Assembly: GCF_001969855.1 (NCBI RefSeq)
Contig: NZ_MRBL01000007.1
Span: forward strand, 1 to 64,000
Origin: Bacillus haynesii
GTDB lineage: Bacteria; Bacillota; Bacilli; Bacillales; Bacillaceae
Direction of reading: 5' to 3'
Length of the DNA stretch: 64,000 nt
Part shown: positions 8,435 to 18,329 of the stretch, in pieces
How positions within the stretch are numbered: position 1 is the first letter of the stretch
How the letters are laid out: the number at the start of each line of letters is the position of its first letter
The notes under the pieces: generated by a model
The model's database searches: none
What the model was told of the DNA's origin: nothing
What the model saw: the letters and a program-made list of their open reading frames with translations, nothing else
Translations under genes and position numbers: made by a program

Positions 8435-9799
8435 ATGAATTTTGATTCAATTATCAAAAATGGATTAGTCATTCTAGAAAATGGTGAACAAGAAGTCGAA
8501 GTAGGGATTAAAGATGGCAAAATCGCAGCAATCGGTAAGGATTTGGGGACAAGTGCAAAAATTATCGATGCAAAAGGATCGATTGTATCTCCAGGTATGG
8601 TTGATGCACATGTGCATATCACAGAGCCGGGCGGCGGCTATCGTGATGAATGGGAAGGCTATGACACAGGCACACGTGCCTCTGCAAAAGGCGGTGTAAC
8701 AACGATTATTGAAATGCCATTAAATCAAGTGCCAGCAACGGTAGATGAGGAATCTATTCAAGAAAAATTTAAAGCTGGAAAAGGAAAATTATCTGTAGAT
8801 GTTGCGAGTTACGGCGGTTTAGTGCCATTTAACTTGGATGGGGGTATTCAAGAGTTAGATAACAACGGTGTTGTGGCATATAAATGTTTTGTAGCAACAT
8901 GTGGTGACCGTTCTATAGAAGGAGATTTCATGAACGTGGATGACTATTCCCTCTACGAAGGTATGAAACAAATTGCAAAGACAGGCAAAATATTATCTGT
9001 ACATGCTGAAAATGCTGCAATTACGGATAAATTAGGGGAAATAGCATCTAAAAATGGTGAAACTTCATTACGCGCTTATGTAGATTCCCGACCCGCATTT
9101 ACTGAAGTAGAACCGATTAGAAAAATAATTCTATTTGCAAAAGAAACGGGATGTCGTGTACACATCGTTCATATAGCTTGTGAAGAAGGCGTAGATGAAA
9201 TTGTCAAAGCACAACAGGAAGGGGTCGATATTACATGCGAAACATGTACACACTATTTATATTTCTATAAAGAAGAACTAGATCATATCGGACCAGTTGT
9301 AAAATGCTCTCCGCCAATCCGTGAGCAATCACGCTTAGAAGGCATGTGGAATCGGGTATTAAACGGAGATATTTCATTCGTAACATCAGACCATTCACCA
9401 TGTACCCCGGACTTAAAAGCTACGGATAATGCATTTGAAGCTTGGGGGGGTATCGCAGGTGTACAAAATAATGTTGACGTATTATTTGATGAGGGTGTGC
9501 AAAAGCGTAATATGTCATTATCCAAATTTGCAGCCATTATTGCTACAAACCCTGCGAAACGTTTTAATCTTACATCAAAAGGCAGTATTGCAGTAGGGAA
9601 GGATGCGGATTTCGTATTTATTAAGAAAGATGCACCTTATCAATTAAAAGCTGAGGACTTAGCATATCGACACAAAATTAGTCCATATATCGGCCGCGAA
9701 ATTGGTGCACAGGTAGTGAAAACAATCCTTCGTGGTGTCGAAATCTATGATAAAGAAAATGGGATTTCAGATAAAAAAGTAGGAAGATTTATTCCTTGA
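8435..9799 (+). CDS. allB: Allantoinase
   Basis: A cyclic amidohydrolase that opens the hydantoin ring of allantoin to give allantoate. The 454-residue protein is the usual allantoinase length. It carries the metal-site elements of the family: DAHVHI near residue 60, the lysine expected to be carbamylated in YKCFVATCG near residue 147, VHAEN near 185, HIVHIA near 240 and TSDHSPC near 313. The stretch ITEPGGGYRDEWEGYDTGT is typical of allantoinases rather than dihydropyrimidinases. GAGGGG at 8420-8425 sits nine bases before ATG 8435, so the ATG at 8426 is unlikely. It follows the permease relic and starts the catabolic gene set. Confidence 0.93.
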   Translation: MNFDSIIKNGLVILENGEQEVEVGIKDGKIAAIGKDLGTSAKIIDAKGSIVSPGMVDAHVHITEPGGGYRDEWEGYDTGTRASAKGGVTTIIEMPLNQVPATVDEESIQEKFKAGKGKLSVDVASYGGLVPFNLDGGIQELDNNGVVAYKCFVATCGDRSIEGDFMNVDDYSLYEGMKQIAKTGKILSVHAENAAITDKLGEIASKNGETSLRAYVDSRPAFTEVEPIRKIILFAKETGCRVHIVHIACEEGVDEIVKAQQEGVDITCETCTHYLYFYKEELDHIGPVVKCSPPIREQSRLEGMWNRVLNGDISFVTSDHSPCTPDLKATDNAFEAWGGIAGVQNNVDVLFDEGVQKRNMSLSKFAAIIATNPAKRFNLTSKGSIAVGKDADFVFIKKDAPYQLKAEDLAYRHKISPYIGREIGAQVVKTILRGVEIYDKENGISDKKVGRFIP

Positions 9800-10346
9800 G
9801 TGACGGGACAGGTGCCCTGTCAGGAATTTGAGGCAAAGGAAGATGTAAAGGCAGATTGTTCTTTTGAAGATTCGATTCATTCATCTGCCATTTCGTGAGA
9901 GATAAAGAGGAATTTTTATTAGGTGTTAATTGCACATGTTGGTTGGGGAGTAAATACATTAAGGTACAGCCTGGAATTGCTGCTGCTCATATGTATCCTG
10001 ACTCTTGGCATATCATTTATGATGTAATGAAACAGATAAACTACCCTATAAATCAATGGTTTTTATTGATTTATAGGGTAGTTTTTTTATTGAATAAGGA
10101 AGTATAAAATTTGCACCTTATTTATTTGTTGGGTAAGAGAAATCGTCAATCGTCAAAAACCAGGAGATGTCGCTTCGCTCCAATCTTTAAGCGAGCGCTC
10201 TGTGATTTTCTTTTATCTAGATACCATTAAAAGGTGTATTTGTTGAAAGTGCATAAAATGCTCTTCCATTATTGTTGGTTATGTCAATGAATGGTTGTAA
10301 ACAGGGTTCTATGATGAAAGTAAATAGAGAAAGGAGGAGAAAAAGT
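9800..10346 (+). other. Intergenic region with an unrecognised coding relic between allB and allC
   Basis: No intact gene is visible. An open stretch at 9895-10040 contains a protein-like run around AAAHMYPDSWHIIYDVMKQ that lacks a ribosome site and a full-length frame. I take it for a relic of an unidentified gene lost from between allB and allC. A strong terminator follows at 10038-10088. Further on, TTTGTTGAAAGTG near 10238 repeats a string from the region before the first MFS gene. Confidence 0.45.
10038..10088 (+). terminator. Strong terminator after allB and the following relic
   Basis: A perfect 20-base-pair stem (arms 10038-10057 and 10065-10084), a seven-base loop and a T-rich tail. 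It separates allB from allC, so allC and the genes behind it probably have their own promoter. Confidence 0.9.
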
Positions 10347-11576
10347 ATGGATATTCGATCAACCTTTGAAACGTTGGATAAGAAGTTCACAAGTTTTGGC
10401 GGTTTAGAACAAGGCGGTATTACGCGTCTGTTATACTCTCCTGAATGGATTGATGCAGTTCGCGAGCTGGAAGCAACATTCAAGGAAGAAGGTTTAGAAG
10501 TAAGCTTTGATGATGTTGGGAACTTATCTGGTCGTCTTGTTGGAAGTAAATATGCTGAAGAAACTATTTTAACAGGATCACATATCGACACAGTTGTGGA
10601 AGGTGGTCATCTAGATGGACAATTCGGTATCTTATCTGCACTGGTTGCTGTGAAATATTTAAAAGAAAAATACGGTCAACCATTACGAACAATAGAAGTC
10701 TTATCGCTTGCAGAAGAAGAAGGCAGTCGATTCCCATATACATTTTGGGGAAGTAAAAACTTTTTTAATTTAGCCAAAAAAGCGGATGTTGACACAATAG
10801 AAGATGCTGAAGGGATTAAATTCGAAGATGCTATGCACGAATCTGGTTTTGATTACCGAAAAACAGATGATGTTCGTGACGATATTAAAGCATTTGTTGA
10901 AGTACATATTGAACAAGGGAAAGTATTAGAGGCGGAAAATAAAGCGATTGGTGTTGTAACTGGGATTGTCGGTCAAAAACGTTACACAATTAACTTGAAA
11001 GGTGAAGCAAATCACGCTGGCACAACTCCGATGTCATTACGCAGAGATACAGTTGTTGCGTATAGTGAAATTGTAACAGACTTAACGAAACGAGCTAGAG
11101 AAATTGGGGAGCCACTTGTATTAACGTTTGGACATGTCACTCCTGTTCCAAACACCGTAAATGTCGTTCCTGGAGAAATTACTTTTTCGATAGACTGTCG
11201 TCATATTGATCAACAACTATTAAATGATTTTGCGAGAGAAATTGAAGATAAAGTTAAAGCGGTAGCGGAAGCAAACAGCATGACTTATGACATTAATTTA
11301 TGGATGGATGAAGCACCGTCATTGATGGATAAAGAAATCATTCAAATCGTTGAACAAGCGGCTAAGGATAATGTGGGGGACAGCTATAAATTGATGCCAT
11401 CTGGTGCAGGTCATGATGCACAAATTTTTGCGGATTTTGTTCCTACAGCAATGTTGTTTGTACCTTCTATTGGCGGAATTAGCCACAATACCAATGAAGA
11501 AACGAAGATAGAAGACCTTGTGAAGGGGATTGAAGTATTGAAAGACGTATTGTATGAACTAGCTTATAAAGAATGA
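10347..11576 (+). CDS. allC: Allantoate amidohydrolase
   Basis: A manganese-dependent M20-family amidohydrolase that removes CO2 and ammonia from allantoate to give ureidoglycine. The 409-residue protein shows the binuclear metal site: TGSHIDTV near residue 80, GGHLDGQFG near 90, AEEEGSRF near 127, [11 protein letters not shown] near 190 and SGAGHDAQ near 355. The family also includes N-carbamoyl-L-amino acid hydrolases and ureidoglycolate hydrolases; the neighbouring genes settle the choice. ATG 10347 is chosen because AAGGAGGA lies nine bases upstream; an earlier in-frame start at 10272 adds 25 unlikely residues. allE follows at once. Confidence 0.92.
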   Translation: MDIRSTFETLDKKFTSFGGLEQGGITRLLYSPEWIDAVRELEATFKEEGLEVSFDDVGNLSGRLVGSKYAEETILTGSHIDTVVEGGHLDGQFGILSALVAVKYLKEKYGQPLRTIEVLSLAEEEGSRFPYTFWGSKNFFNLAKKADVDTIEDAEGIKFEDAMHESGFDYRKTDDVRDDIKAFVEVHIEQGKVLEAENKAIGVVTGIVGQKRYTINLKGEANHAGTTPMSLRRDTVVAYSEIVTDLTKRAREIGEPLVLTFGHVTPVPNTVNVVPGEITFSIDCRHIDQQLLNDFAREIEDKVKAVAEANSMTYDINLWMDEAPSLMDKEIIQIVEQAAKDNVGDSYKLMPSGAGHDAQIFADFVPTAMLFVPSIGGISHNTNEETKIEDLVKGIEVLKDVLYELAYKE

Positions 11577-11593
11577 AAAGGAGCCAGATACTC

Positions 11594-12382
11594 ATGAGTT
11601 ACTTAAATCATAATCAAGGATACAGAGAAGGTTTATTAGAAACACGTTCAGTAATAAAAAAAGATAATTATGCGGTAATCACACCTGATGGCCTGGTTCA
11701 TAATGTTGTACCTGGCTTTGAGGATTGTGATGTAACCATTTTAGGATCTCCGCGTTTAGGTGCAAGGTTTGTAGATTATTTGGTAACAGTTAAAAACCAG
11801 GGCGGAAACAAAACCGGTTTTGCCGGTGATGGTATCCAATCATTTGTGTACGTTGAATATGGTAAAATCAACGCTTTTGCGGATGGTAAAAAATACGAAC
11901 TAACAAAAGGCGGCTTCTTATATGTACCTCCACACTTACAATTGACGTTTGATAATAATAATAATGGTGAGGACAGCCGTTTGTTTTTATACAAAAAGCG
12001 TTATCAGCCGCTTAAAGGACATACACCAGAAATTGTTACGGGTCATGTGAATGATATCAAACAAGAAGCCTATGAAGGTATGAAAGAAGTATTAATTCAA
12101 GATTTACTGCCAAAAGAACTCGCATATGACATGAACATTCATATTCTTTCATTTGAGCCAGGTGCTTCGCATGGTTACATTGAAACGCACGTTCAAGAAC
12201 ATGGTGCTTATATATTAAGTGGACGGGGTGTTTACAACTTAGACAACGAGTGGATGCCAGTTGACAAAGGTGACTATATTTTTATGGGAGCTTATACGCC
12301 GCAAGCAACCTATGCAATCGGTTTGGATGAACCATTCTCGTATATTTATTCAAAGGATGCGAATAGAGATATTAATCTATAA
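11594..12382 (+). CDS. allE: (S)-ureidoglycine aminohydrolase
   Basis: A bicupin enzyme (YlbA family) that releases ammonia from (S)-ureidoglycine, giving (S)-ureidoglycolate. The 262-residue product is the family length. It opens with [28 protein letters not shown], has a first cupin around residues 55-120 and a second cupin with the metal-ligand pattern [19 protein letters not shown] type (here [19 protein letters not shown], about residues 190-210). ATG 11594 is preferred with AAGGAG about ten bases upstream. Another ATG at 11573 overlaps the allC stop but has no spacing for a ribosome site. The E. coli order allC-allD-fdrA is similar. Confidence 0.93.
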   Translation: MSYLNHNQGYREGLLETRSVIKKDNYAVITPDGLVHNVVPGFEDCDVTILGSPRLGARFVDYLVTVKNQGGNKTGFAGDGIQSFVYVEYGKINAFADGKKYELTKGGFLYVPPHLQLTFDNNNNGEDSRLFLYKKRYQPLKGHTPEIVTGHVNDIKQEAYEGMKEVLIQDLLPKELAYDMNIHILSFEPGASHGYIETHVQEHGAYILSGRGVYNLDNEWMPVDKGDYIFMGAYTPQATYAIGLDEPFSYIYSKDANRDINL

Positions 12383-12397
12383 AGAGGGGCAATTTTA

Positions 12398-13426
12398 ATG
12401 AGTGAACCATTAGTGTATGTAGATAGTAACCATCTTCGGCAGCTAATGAAAGATAAATTAGTGAAAGCAGGCTTACCTGAAGAACAAGCGGATAAAACAG
12501 CAGACTTACTCATTTTTGCGGATGAACGAGGTGTTCACTCACATGGTGCAGTGAGAATGCAATACTATTCCGAACGTACATTAAAAGGTGGATATAACCT
12601 GAAACCAAACCTAAGCTTCGAAAAAACGGGTCCAGCATCAGGGATTTATCACGGAGATAATGCGTTAGGACATTATGTAAGTTATCAAGCAATGAAAAAG
12701 GCGATCGAATTAGCAAAAACATCAGGTATCGGTGTTGTCGGTGTAAAAGAAATGGGGCACAGTGGTGCGATTGGTTATTATGTACGTCAAGCAGCATTAG
12801 AAGGTATGGTGGCATTAACTGTATGTCAATCTGATCCCATGGTTGTGCCATTTGGCGGTACCGAACCGTACTTTGGCACCAACCCAATTGCTTTTAGTGT
12901 GCCTAGAAAAGATGGTAGTCCAATACTTTTTGATATGGCAACAACGGTACAAGCCTGGGGGAAAATCTTAGATGCAAGAAGTAAAAACAAATCTATCCCA
13001 GACTCATGGGCAGTTGATCAAAATGGAGCACCAACAACAGACCCGTTTAAGGTAAATGCATTATTACCAATGGCTGGGCCTAAAGGATACGGGTTAATGA
13101 TGATGGTTGATATTTTATCGGGGAGTTTACTCGGCTTGCCATTTGGCAAGCATGTCACTTCCATGTATAAAGATTTATCAGAGTACCGTCGCTTAGGGCA
13201 GCTTCATCTCGTAATCAATCCTGAATACTTTGGCGGGAAGGAGCAATTCTTGGAAAAAATGTCTCAAATGGTTGAAGAATTACATGACAACCCGCCTGCT
13301 GAAGGATTTGACAAAGTGTATTATCCCGGTGAAATTCAAATAGATGTGATGAAACAGTATAAAAAAACAGGTATCCCAGTTACAAAGGAAATTTTAGATT
13401 ATTTAGAGTCAGACAAAATTTACTAA
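12398..13426 (+). CDS. allD: Ureidoglycolate dehydrogenase, first copy
   Basis: An NAD(P)-dependent dehydrogenase of the malate/L-lactate dehydrogenase-2 family that oxidises (S)-ureidoglycolate to oxalurate. The 342-residue protein shows the family's HSHGAVR box (about residue 47), the catalytic-histidine box MGHSGAIGYY (about 120), and the substrate/cofactor stretch FGGTEPYFGTNPIAFS (about 150). GPKGYGLMMMVDILSG near 228 is also typical. It lies 15 bases after allE and seven bases before a second copy. GAGGGGC precedes the ATG. Which copy prefers ureidoglycolate cannot be told from sequence. Confidence 0.88.
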   Translation: MSEPLVYVDSNHLRQLMKDKLVKAGLPEEQADKTADLLIFADERGVHSHGAVRMQYYSERTLKGGYNLKPNLSFEKTGPASGIYHGDNALGHYVSYQAMKKAIELAKTSGIGVVGVKEMGHSGAIGYYVRQAALEGMVALTVCQSDPMVVPFGGTEPYFGTNPIAFSVPRKDGSPILFDMATTVQAWGKILDARSKNKSIPDSWAVDQNGAPTTDPFKVNALLPMAGPKGYGLMMMVDILSGSLLGLPFGKHVTSMYKDLSEYRRLGQLHLVINPEYFGGKEQFLEKMSQMVEELHDNPPAEGFDKVYYPGEIQIDVMKQYKKTGIPVTKEILDYLESDKIY

Positions 13427-13451
13427 TCATGTAATGGAAGGAGGGAATCAG

Positions 13452-14501
13452 GTGCGTGTATCTAAGCAGGAGCTGTTTCATTTAATCAAACAGAAGCTAA
13501 TCAAAGCTGGATTAAATGAAGGAGCCGCACACGATGTTTCAGATGTATTGACATTCGCCGATCATAGAGGAATCCATTCCCATGGTGCAGTACGTGTGGA
13601 ATACTATGCCGAACGAATCGCAAAAGGCGGTATTACAGCAAACCCAACCTACACATTTGAACAAACAGGACCTGCATCCGCTGTCTTTAGCGGAGATAAT
13701 GGTCCAGGTCACCAAGCAGCAAAACAAGCGATGGAAAAAGCAATCGAAATGGCAAAAAATTCAGGTGTTGCTGTTGTTGGCATGAAGAATATCTCGCATA
13801 GTGGTGCATTGGGTTACTTTGTTGAAATGGCAGCAGAACAAGACATGGTTGCTTTAAGCATGTGCCAGTCAGATCCAATGGTCGTACCGTTTGGAGGGAC
13901 AGAACCATACTTTGGCACCAATCCAATTGCTTTTAGTGCACCATCGGCTGATGAACGCATGATCACATTTGATATGGCGACAACTGTTCAGGCATGGGGA
14001 AAAGTATTGGATGCAAGAAGTAAAAATGAATCGATCCCGGAAACATGGGCAGTAGATGCAGCCGGTGCACCAACAACGAATGCAAGAGATGTCCATGCAC
14101 TTGTGCCAATTGCTGGTCCAAAAGGTTATGGATTGATGATGATGGTGGATATCTTATCAGGCAGTCTTCTTGGAGTACCTCATGGCGTACATGTATCTTC
14201 CATGTATCAAGACCTGACAAAAGGTCGCGATTTAGGGCAAATTCATATTGTGATCAACCCAGCATACTTCACAGACTTAACCGCTTTTAAACAACAGATT
14301 TCGACGATGCTCGATGAATTAAAAGCACAACCGGCAGCAGAAGGCTATGGGGAAATTTATTATCCGGGTGAGCGCGGTAAATTAAGAAGTGCCAAATATG
14401 ATAAAGAAGGAATTGAAATTGTAGACGATATTTATAACTACCTCGTTTCAGGCGATGTTCATTTTAATCGTTATCATGGAAAGAATAGATTTGCAGAATA
14501 A
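13452..14501 (+). CDS. allD: Ureidoglycolate dehydrogenase, second copy
   Basis: A tandem paralogue (349 residues) of the gene just upstream, with the same HSHGAVR, SHSGALGYF, FGGTEPYFGTNPIAFS and GPKGYGLMMMVDILSG boxes. It has a slightly longer C-terminus that ends in an extra segment of about ten residues (FNRYHGKNRFAE). The start is probably GTG 13452, eight bases after GGAAGGAGGG; ATG 13434 lies before that ribosome site. The two copies are clearly diverged, so this is an old duplication or two separately acquired enzymes. A different 2-hydroxyacid substrate for one copy is possible. Confidence 0.85.
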   Translation: MRVSKQELFHLIKQKLIKAGLNEGAAHDVSDVLTFADHRGIHSHGAVRVEYYAERIAKGGITANPTYTFEQTGPASAVFSGDNGPGHQAAKQAMEKAIEMAKNSGVAVVGMKNISHSGALGYFVEMAAEQDMVALSMCQSDPMVVPFGGTEPYFGTNPIAFSAPSADERMITFDMATTVQAWGKVLDARSKNESIPETWAVDAAGAPTTNARDVHALVPIAGPKGYGLMMMVDILSGSLLGVPHGVHVSSMYQDLTKGRDLGQIHIVINPAYFTDLTAFKQQISTMLDELKAQPAAEGYGEIYYPGERGKLRSAKYDKEGIEIVDDIYNYLVSGDVHFNRYHGKNRFAE

Positions 14502-14518
14502 CAAAATGGAGGATCATT

Positions 14519-16276
14519 ATGTTATACACAATTATAAAAGAAAACACCTATCAAGATTCTATCGTGTTAATGCTTTTATCAAACAAGTTATCTGCAATAG
14601 ATGGTGTAAACAAAGTATCGATCATGATGGGAACACCAGCTAACAAAGACATTTTTAAATCTTCGGGTTTGGGCACAGATGAATTGGAAAAAGCAAACCC
14701 AAATGACATCGTCATCGTTATAGATACAAATCAAGAAGAAAAAGTATCGGAAGTGAAAAAAGAAGTAGAAGCAGCTTTAAAAGGTGATTCCGCTTCACAA
14801 AATACATCTGAAGACAAAGAAGCACATAACTGGAAGCGCGCAATGGAGCTTGCGAACAACCCGAACTTGGCATTGATTTCCATTCCGGGTCAGTATGCAG
14901 CAATGGAAGCGGAAAATGCATTAAATGAAGGATTGCATGTATTTGTATTCAGCGACAATGTATCTAAAGAAGATGAGGTTAAGTTGAAACAAAAGGCGCA
15001 TGAAAAAGGATTATTAGTCATGGGACCAGACTGCGGTACTGGAATTATTCATGGTGTGCCGCTTGCATTTACAAATATCGTGAATGAAGGAGATATTGGC
15101 GTTGTCGGTGCATCAGGTACAGGGATTCAGGAAGTGACAAGCATCATTGACCGTTATGGTAAAGGTGTAACAAACGCAATTGGTACAGGCGGTCGGGATT
15201 TATCAACAGAGGTTGGTGCTATCACGGTTTTAGACAGTATCAAAGCATTGAATCAAGATCCAAAAGTAAAAGTGATTACAGTCATTTCTAAACCGCCTGC
15301 AGAGGAAGTGCGGCAAAAAGTATTAAACGTATTAAGAAATATTGAAAAACCGGTTGTTACGTTATTTTTAGGAGATCAACCAATTTATCAGGAAGAAAAT
15401 ATTTATCATGCGTACACACTTGAAGAAGCAGCGGTTGTATCTGTTCAATTATCAAATGGTGACAAACCGAATTTTGAACCGACAGTGGTTGAAAATGTAA
15501 ACGTGTCGTTAAAAGATTCGCAAGTTGGTATTAAAGGTTATTACTCAGGTGGTACTTTGGCAGCTGAAGCAGCTGTGTTAGTGAAAGAGGCATTCAAAGA
15601 GGAAGTACCTGAAGAGAAGAAAGATGCCTATATCCTAAAAACAAAACATCATGAAATTATTGACTTAGGCGATGATACTTACACCCAAGGGAAGCCACAC
15701 CCGATGATTGATCCTGAAAAACGCATCGAAATGCTTGAAACTTCTGGAAACGATCCTGAAACAGCAGTCATCATGATTGATAACGTCATTGGCTATGGCA
15801 GTCATGATGATATGGCAAATGAATTAGCACCCGCCATTAAACGTATTTTAGCCAATGCACAACAGAGTGGTCGTGAACTTGCAGTACTTGCAACAGTTGT
15901 AGGTACAGCCCAAGATCCTCAAGGTTACGAAAAGCAAATTGACACCTTAAAACAAAGTGGAGCAATGATTTGTGAGACAAACGACCAAATGGTTCGTACA
16001 GCGATTAAACTGGCAGGAGGAAAAGTGGAACAGCCAGTCCTAGATATACAAAAATTTGAACATACCCAAGAAGACTTGACAGTAGACGAAAAAATTATCT
16101 CCTTAATCAATACGAAACCAAGTGTCATCAATATTGGGCTGAAAAGTTTTACAGCAGCTGTTCAGAACAGCGGATCAGAGTGTGTTCAATTTAACTGGCG
16201 GCCAATTGCCGGCGGTGATGAAAAGTTAATGAAAGTACTTCAATTTCTAAACTACTATGAAGGAGAGACAATTTAA
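14519..16276 (+). CDS. allF: FdrA family subunit of oxamic transcarbamylase
   Basis: A 585-residue FdrA-type protein related to succinyl-CoA synthetase alpha/beta subunits. It has a CoA-ligase-like nucleotide domain with GPDCGTGI and GDIGVVGASGTGIQEVTSIIDRYG (about 175-220) and a second ligase-like half (VIMIDNVIGYGSHDDMA, about 420). In E. coli, fdrA, ylbE and ylbF have been renamed allF, allG and allH after assignment to oxamic transcarbamylase, which splits oxalurate with phosphate into oxamate and carbamoyl phosphate. GGAGG stands before ATG 14519. The stop overlaps the start of allG by one base, which suggests translational coupling. Confidence 0.9.
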   Translation: MLYTIIKENTYQDSIVLMLLSNKLSAIDGVNKVSIMMGTPANKDIFKSSGLGTDELEKANPNDIVIVIDTNQEEKVSEVKKEVEAALKGDSASQNTSEDKEAHNWKRAMELANNPNLALISIPGQYAAMEAENALNEGLHVFVFSDNVSKEDEVKLKQKAHEKGLLVMGPDCGTGIIHGVPLAFTNIVNEGDIGVVGASGTGIQEVTSIIDRYGKGVTNAIGTGGRDLSTEVGAITVLDSIKALNQDPKVKVITVISKPPAEEVRQKVLNVLRNIEKPVVTLFLGDQPIYQEENIYHAYTLEEAAVVSVQLSNGDKPNFEPTVVENVNVSLKDSQVGIKGYYSGGTLAAEAAVLVKEAFKEEVPEEKKDAYILKTKHHEIIDLGDDTYTQGKPHPMIDPEKRIEMLETSGNDPETAVIMIDNVIGYGSHDDMANELAPAIKRILANAQQSGRELAVLATVVGTAQDPQGYEKQIDTLKQSGAMICETNDQMVRTAIKLAGGKVEQPVLDIQKFEHTQEDLTVDEKIISLINTKPSVINIGLKSFTAAVQNSGSECVQFNWRPIAGGDEKLMKVLQFLNYYEGETI

Positions 16277-17541
16277 TGGGGTACAAAACAATAAATGAAG
16301 CGAACGAAGCTGTTATCCAGAAGATCATAGCAGCTGAACCATTCTTAACGGATGTTGTACCTGCCAAGTCTGTGATTCCTGAATTAGAAGATTATGTGTT
16401 ATTACATGCCGGGCCTCCAATTAAATATGAAAATATGACAGATCCTATGCAAGGCTCTTGTGTTGGAGCGATTCTTTTTGAAGGATGGGCAGAAGATGAA
16501 GAGGACGCGCGTGGACTGCTTGAAAACAATAAGATTACATTTATTCCATGTCATCATGTGAATGCAGTTGGACCAATGGGAGGCATTACATCACCTAATA
16601 TGCCAGTTCTTGTTGTTATGAACAAAGAGAGCGGCAACGAGGCGTACTGTCAAATGAACGAAGGCATTGGTGCAGTATTACGCTTCGGTGCTTATCATGA
16701 GCAGGTAATCAATCGCCTGCACTGGATGAAAGATGTGTTGGGTCCGGTGTTAAGTAAGGCATTAAGAAAAATTGATGGTGGCATAAACATTAATGTATTG
16801 ATGGCTAAAGCTATTGCAATGGGGGATGAATTTCACCAGCGCAATATTGCAGCATCATTGGTGTTCTTAAAAGAAGTTGCTCCAGTAATTGCCGCATTAG
16901 ATGATGTTGAAAACGAACAAAGGACAGAAGTGATCCAATTTTTAGCTGATACAGACCAATTTTTCTTAAACATTGCCATGGCGACTGGAAAAGCAATAAT
17001 GGATGCAGCTCGTACAATCAAACATGGTACAGTCGTTACTGCAATGTGCCGAAACGGTGAAAACTTTGGCATCCGTATTGCAGGTATGGGAGATGAGTGG
17101 TTTACAGCACCTGTTCATACACCGCAAGGGTTATATTTTACTGGCTACTCAGCGGAAGATGCAAACACAGATATCGGTGATTCAGCGATTACAGAAACAA
17201 TCGGTGTTGGCGGCGTAGCAATGATTGCTGCCCCTGCAGTAACACGTTTTGTTGGAACAGGTGGATTTAATGATGCGCTTGAAACAAGCAATCAAATGGC
17301 TGAAATCTGTGTTGGAGAAAATCCGAACTTTGTTATTCCGACATGGGACTTCAAAGGAGCGTGTTTAGGTATTGATGCACGTAAAGTTGTTGAAACAGGT
17401 ATCACGCCGGTAATCAACACAGGTATTGCACATAAAATTGCTGGGTATGGGCAAATTGGTGCTGGTACAGTTCATCCTCCAATCGAATGTTTTGAGAAAG
17501 CAATCACAGCATATGCTGAAAAACTAGGTTTTCAAGGATGA
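16276..17541 (+). CDS. allG: YlbE family (DUF1116) subunit of oxamic transcarbamylase
   Basis: A 421-residue DUF1116 protein (YlbE in E. coli), the second of the three proteins needed for oxamic transcarbamylase activity there. Notable conserved-looking stretches are LLHAGPPIKYENMTDPMQGSC (about residues 40-60), PCHHVNAVGPMGGITSPNMP (about 95-114) and VVTAMCRNGENFGIRIAGMGDEWF (about 250-275). There are no membrane segments. The catalytic residues are not known to me. GGAGAG precedes the ATG, and the gene overlaps both neighbours, so allF, allG and allH are likely made together as a complex. Confidence 0.9.
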   Translation: MGYKTINEANEAVIQKIIAAEPFLTDVVPAKSVIPELEDYVLLHAGPPIKYENMTDPMQGSCVGAILFEGWAEDEEDARGLLENNKITFIPCHHVNAVGPMGGITSPNMPVLVVMNKESGNEAYCQMNEGIGAVLRFGAYHEQVINRLHWMKDVLGPVLSKALRKIDGGININVLMAKAIAMGDEFHQRNIAASLVFLKEVAPVIAALDDVENEQRTEVIQFLADTDQFFLNIAMATGKAIMDAARTIKHGTVVTAMCRNGENFGIRIAGMGDEWFTAPVHTPQGLYFTGYSAEDANTDIGDSAITETIGVGGVAMIAAPAVTRFVGTGGFNDALETSNQMAEICVGENPNFVIPTWDFKGACLGIDARKVVETGITPVINTGIAHKIAGYGQIGAGTVHPPIECFEKAITAYAEKLGFQG

Positions 17542-18329
17542 TTTTACAGGCAAGTGCGATTGGTTCAATCGCACTTCAGTTATTAACTGAGGGAAAAACG
17601 TTTACTGTGCACAGCATTTTTGAAAAAGGTTTGAATATTGTTGATCGGAATGATGAATTGATATTTATCGGCACAAATGAAAATGGGACCTTTCCATTTG
17701 GAATCTTGCTTGACTCACAAACGAAGCAAACATTAAAAGCCGGTCTTGAGGTGGGACATACATTTCACGTTCACAATAACCATCTTTCCCACAACCGTTT
17801 TGAACTCAATTTTAATGCGGAAATACTTCCGTTATATACGGATTTTAAACATGCAAATATAAATAAATTAAAAGAAAACGTCAAACAAATTTCATTTGAA
17901 TCGTATGAATCTACTGATTTTAAATCAGCTCATGTGTCGGACTTGATAAATAAATTACACGATCCAACTGAAAATTTGGAGGAAGAGCTTCGTTACTTTA
18001 TTGGTCGGGGCCAAGGTTTAACGCCAACGGGTGACGATATACTGGTCGGTATATTATATGGACATTTCATCAACTCTTTTATCGCCGAAAAACACCTTGA
18101 AACATTGGGAAGTCTAATCAGAGAACCCTTAACAACCCTTGTCAGCACGCGCTTTTTAACTTGTGCTATAGAAGGCTTGTTTAGTTCAAAAATTACAAAA
18201 TTACAACATGATTCATCTTTGAAAAGTATGAAAAGTCTTATAAAAGTAGGTTCTTCTTCTGGGATGGATACTTTATATGGAATTTATATGGCTTTAACAA
18301 AGGAGAGAAAGAAATGGGGAAAAGTGTAG
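17538..18329 (+). CDS. allH: YlbF-type (DUF2877) subunit of oxamic transcarbamylase
   Basis: A 263-residue DUF2877 protein, the third component of the FdrA-YlbE-YlbF set. A conserved-looking motif is GRGQGLTPTGDDILVGILYG (about residues 154-173), which is characteristic of DUF2877 proteins. The start ATG overlaps the allG stop (ATGA), and the end overlaps the start of the carbamate kinase gene by 16 bases, so the four genes form one coupled unit. No signal peptide is seen. Confidence 0.85.
   Translation: MILQASAIGSIALQLLTEGKTFTVHSIFEKGLNIVDRNDELIFIGTNENGTFPFGILLDSQTKQTLKAGLEVGHTFHVHNNHLSHNRFELNFNAEILPLYTDFKHANINKLKENVKQISFESYESTDFKSAHVSDLINKLHDPTENLEEELRYFIGRGQGLTPTGDDILVGILYGHFINSFIAEKHLETLGSLIREPLTTLVSTRFLTCAIEGLFSSKITKLQHDSSLKSMKSLIKVGSSSGMDTLYGIYMALTKERKKWGKV

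Noticed and set aside
9895-10107. Open frame of 70 codons
   Set aside because: It has no ribosome site and its last third is the arms of a terminator hairpin; only a relic is likely.
14045-14290. Cys-rich frame inside the second allD gene
   Set aside because: It is a shifted reading of a conserved dehydrogenase domain.
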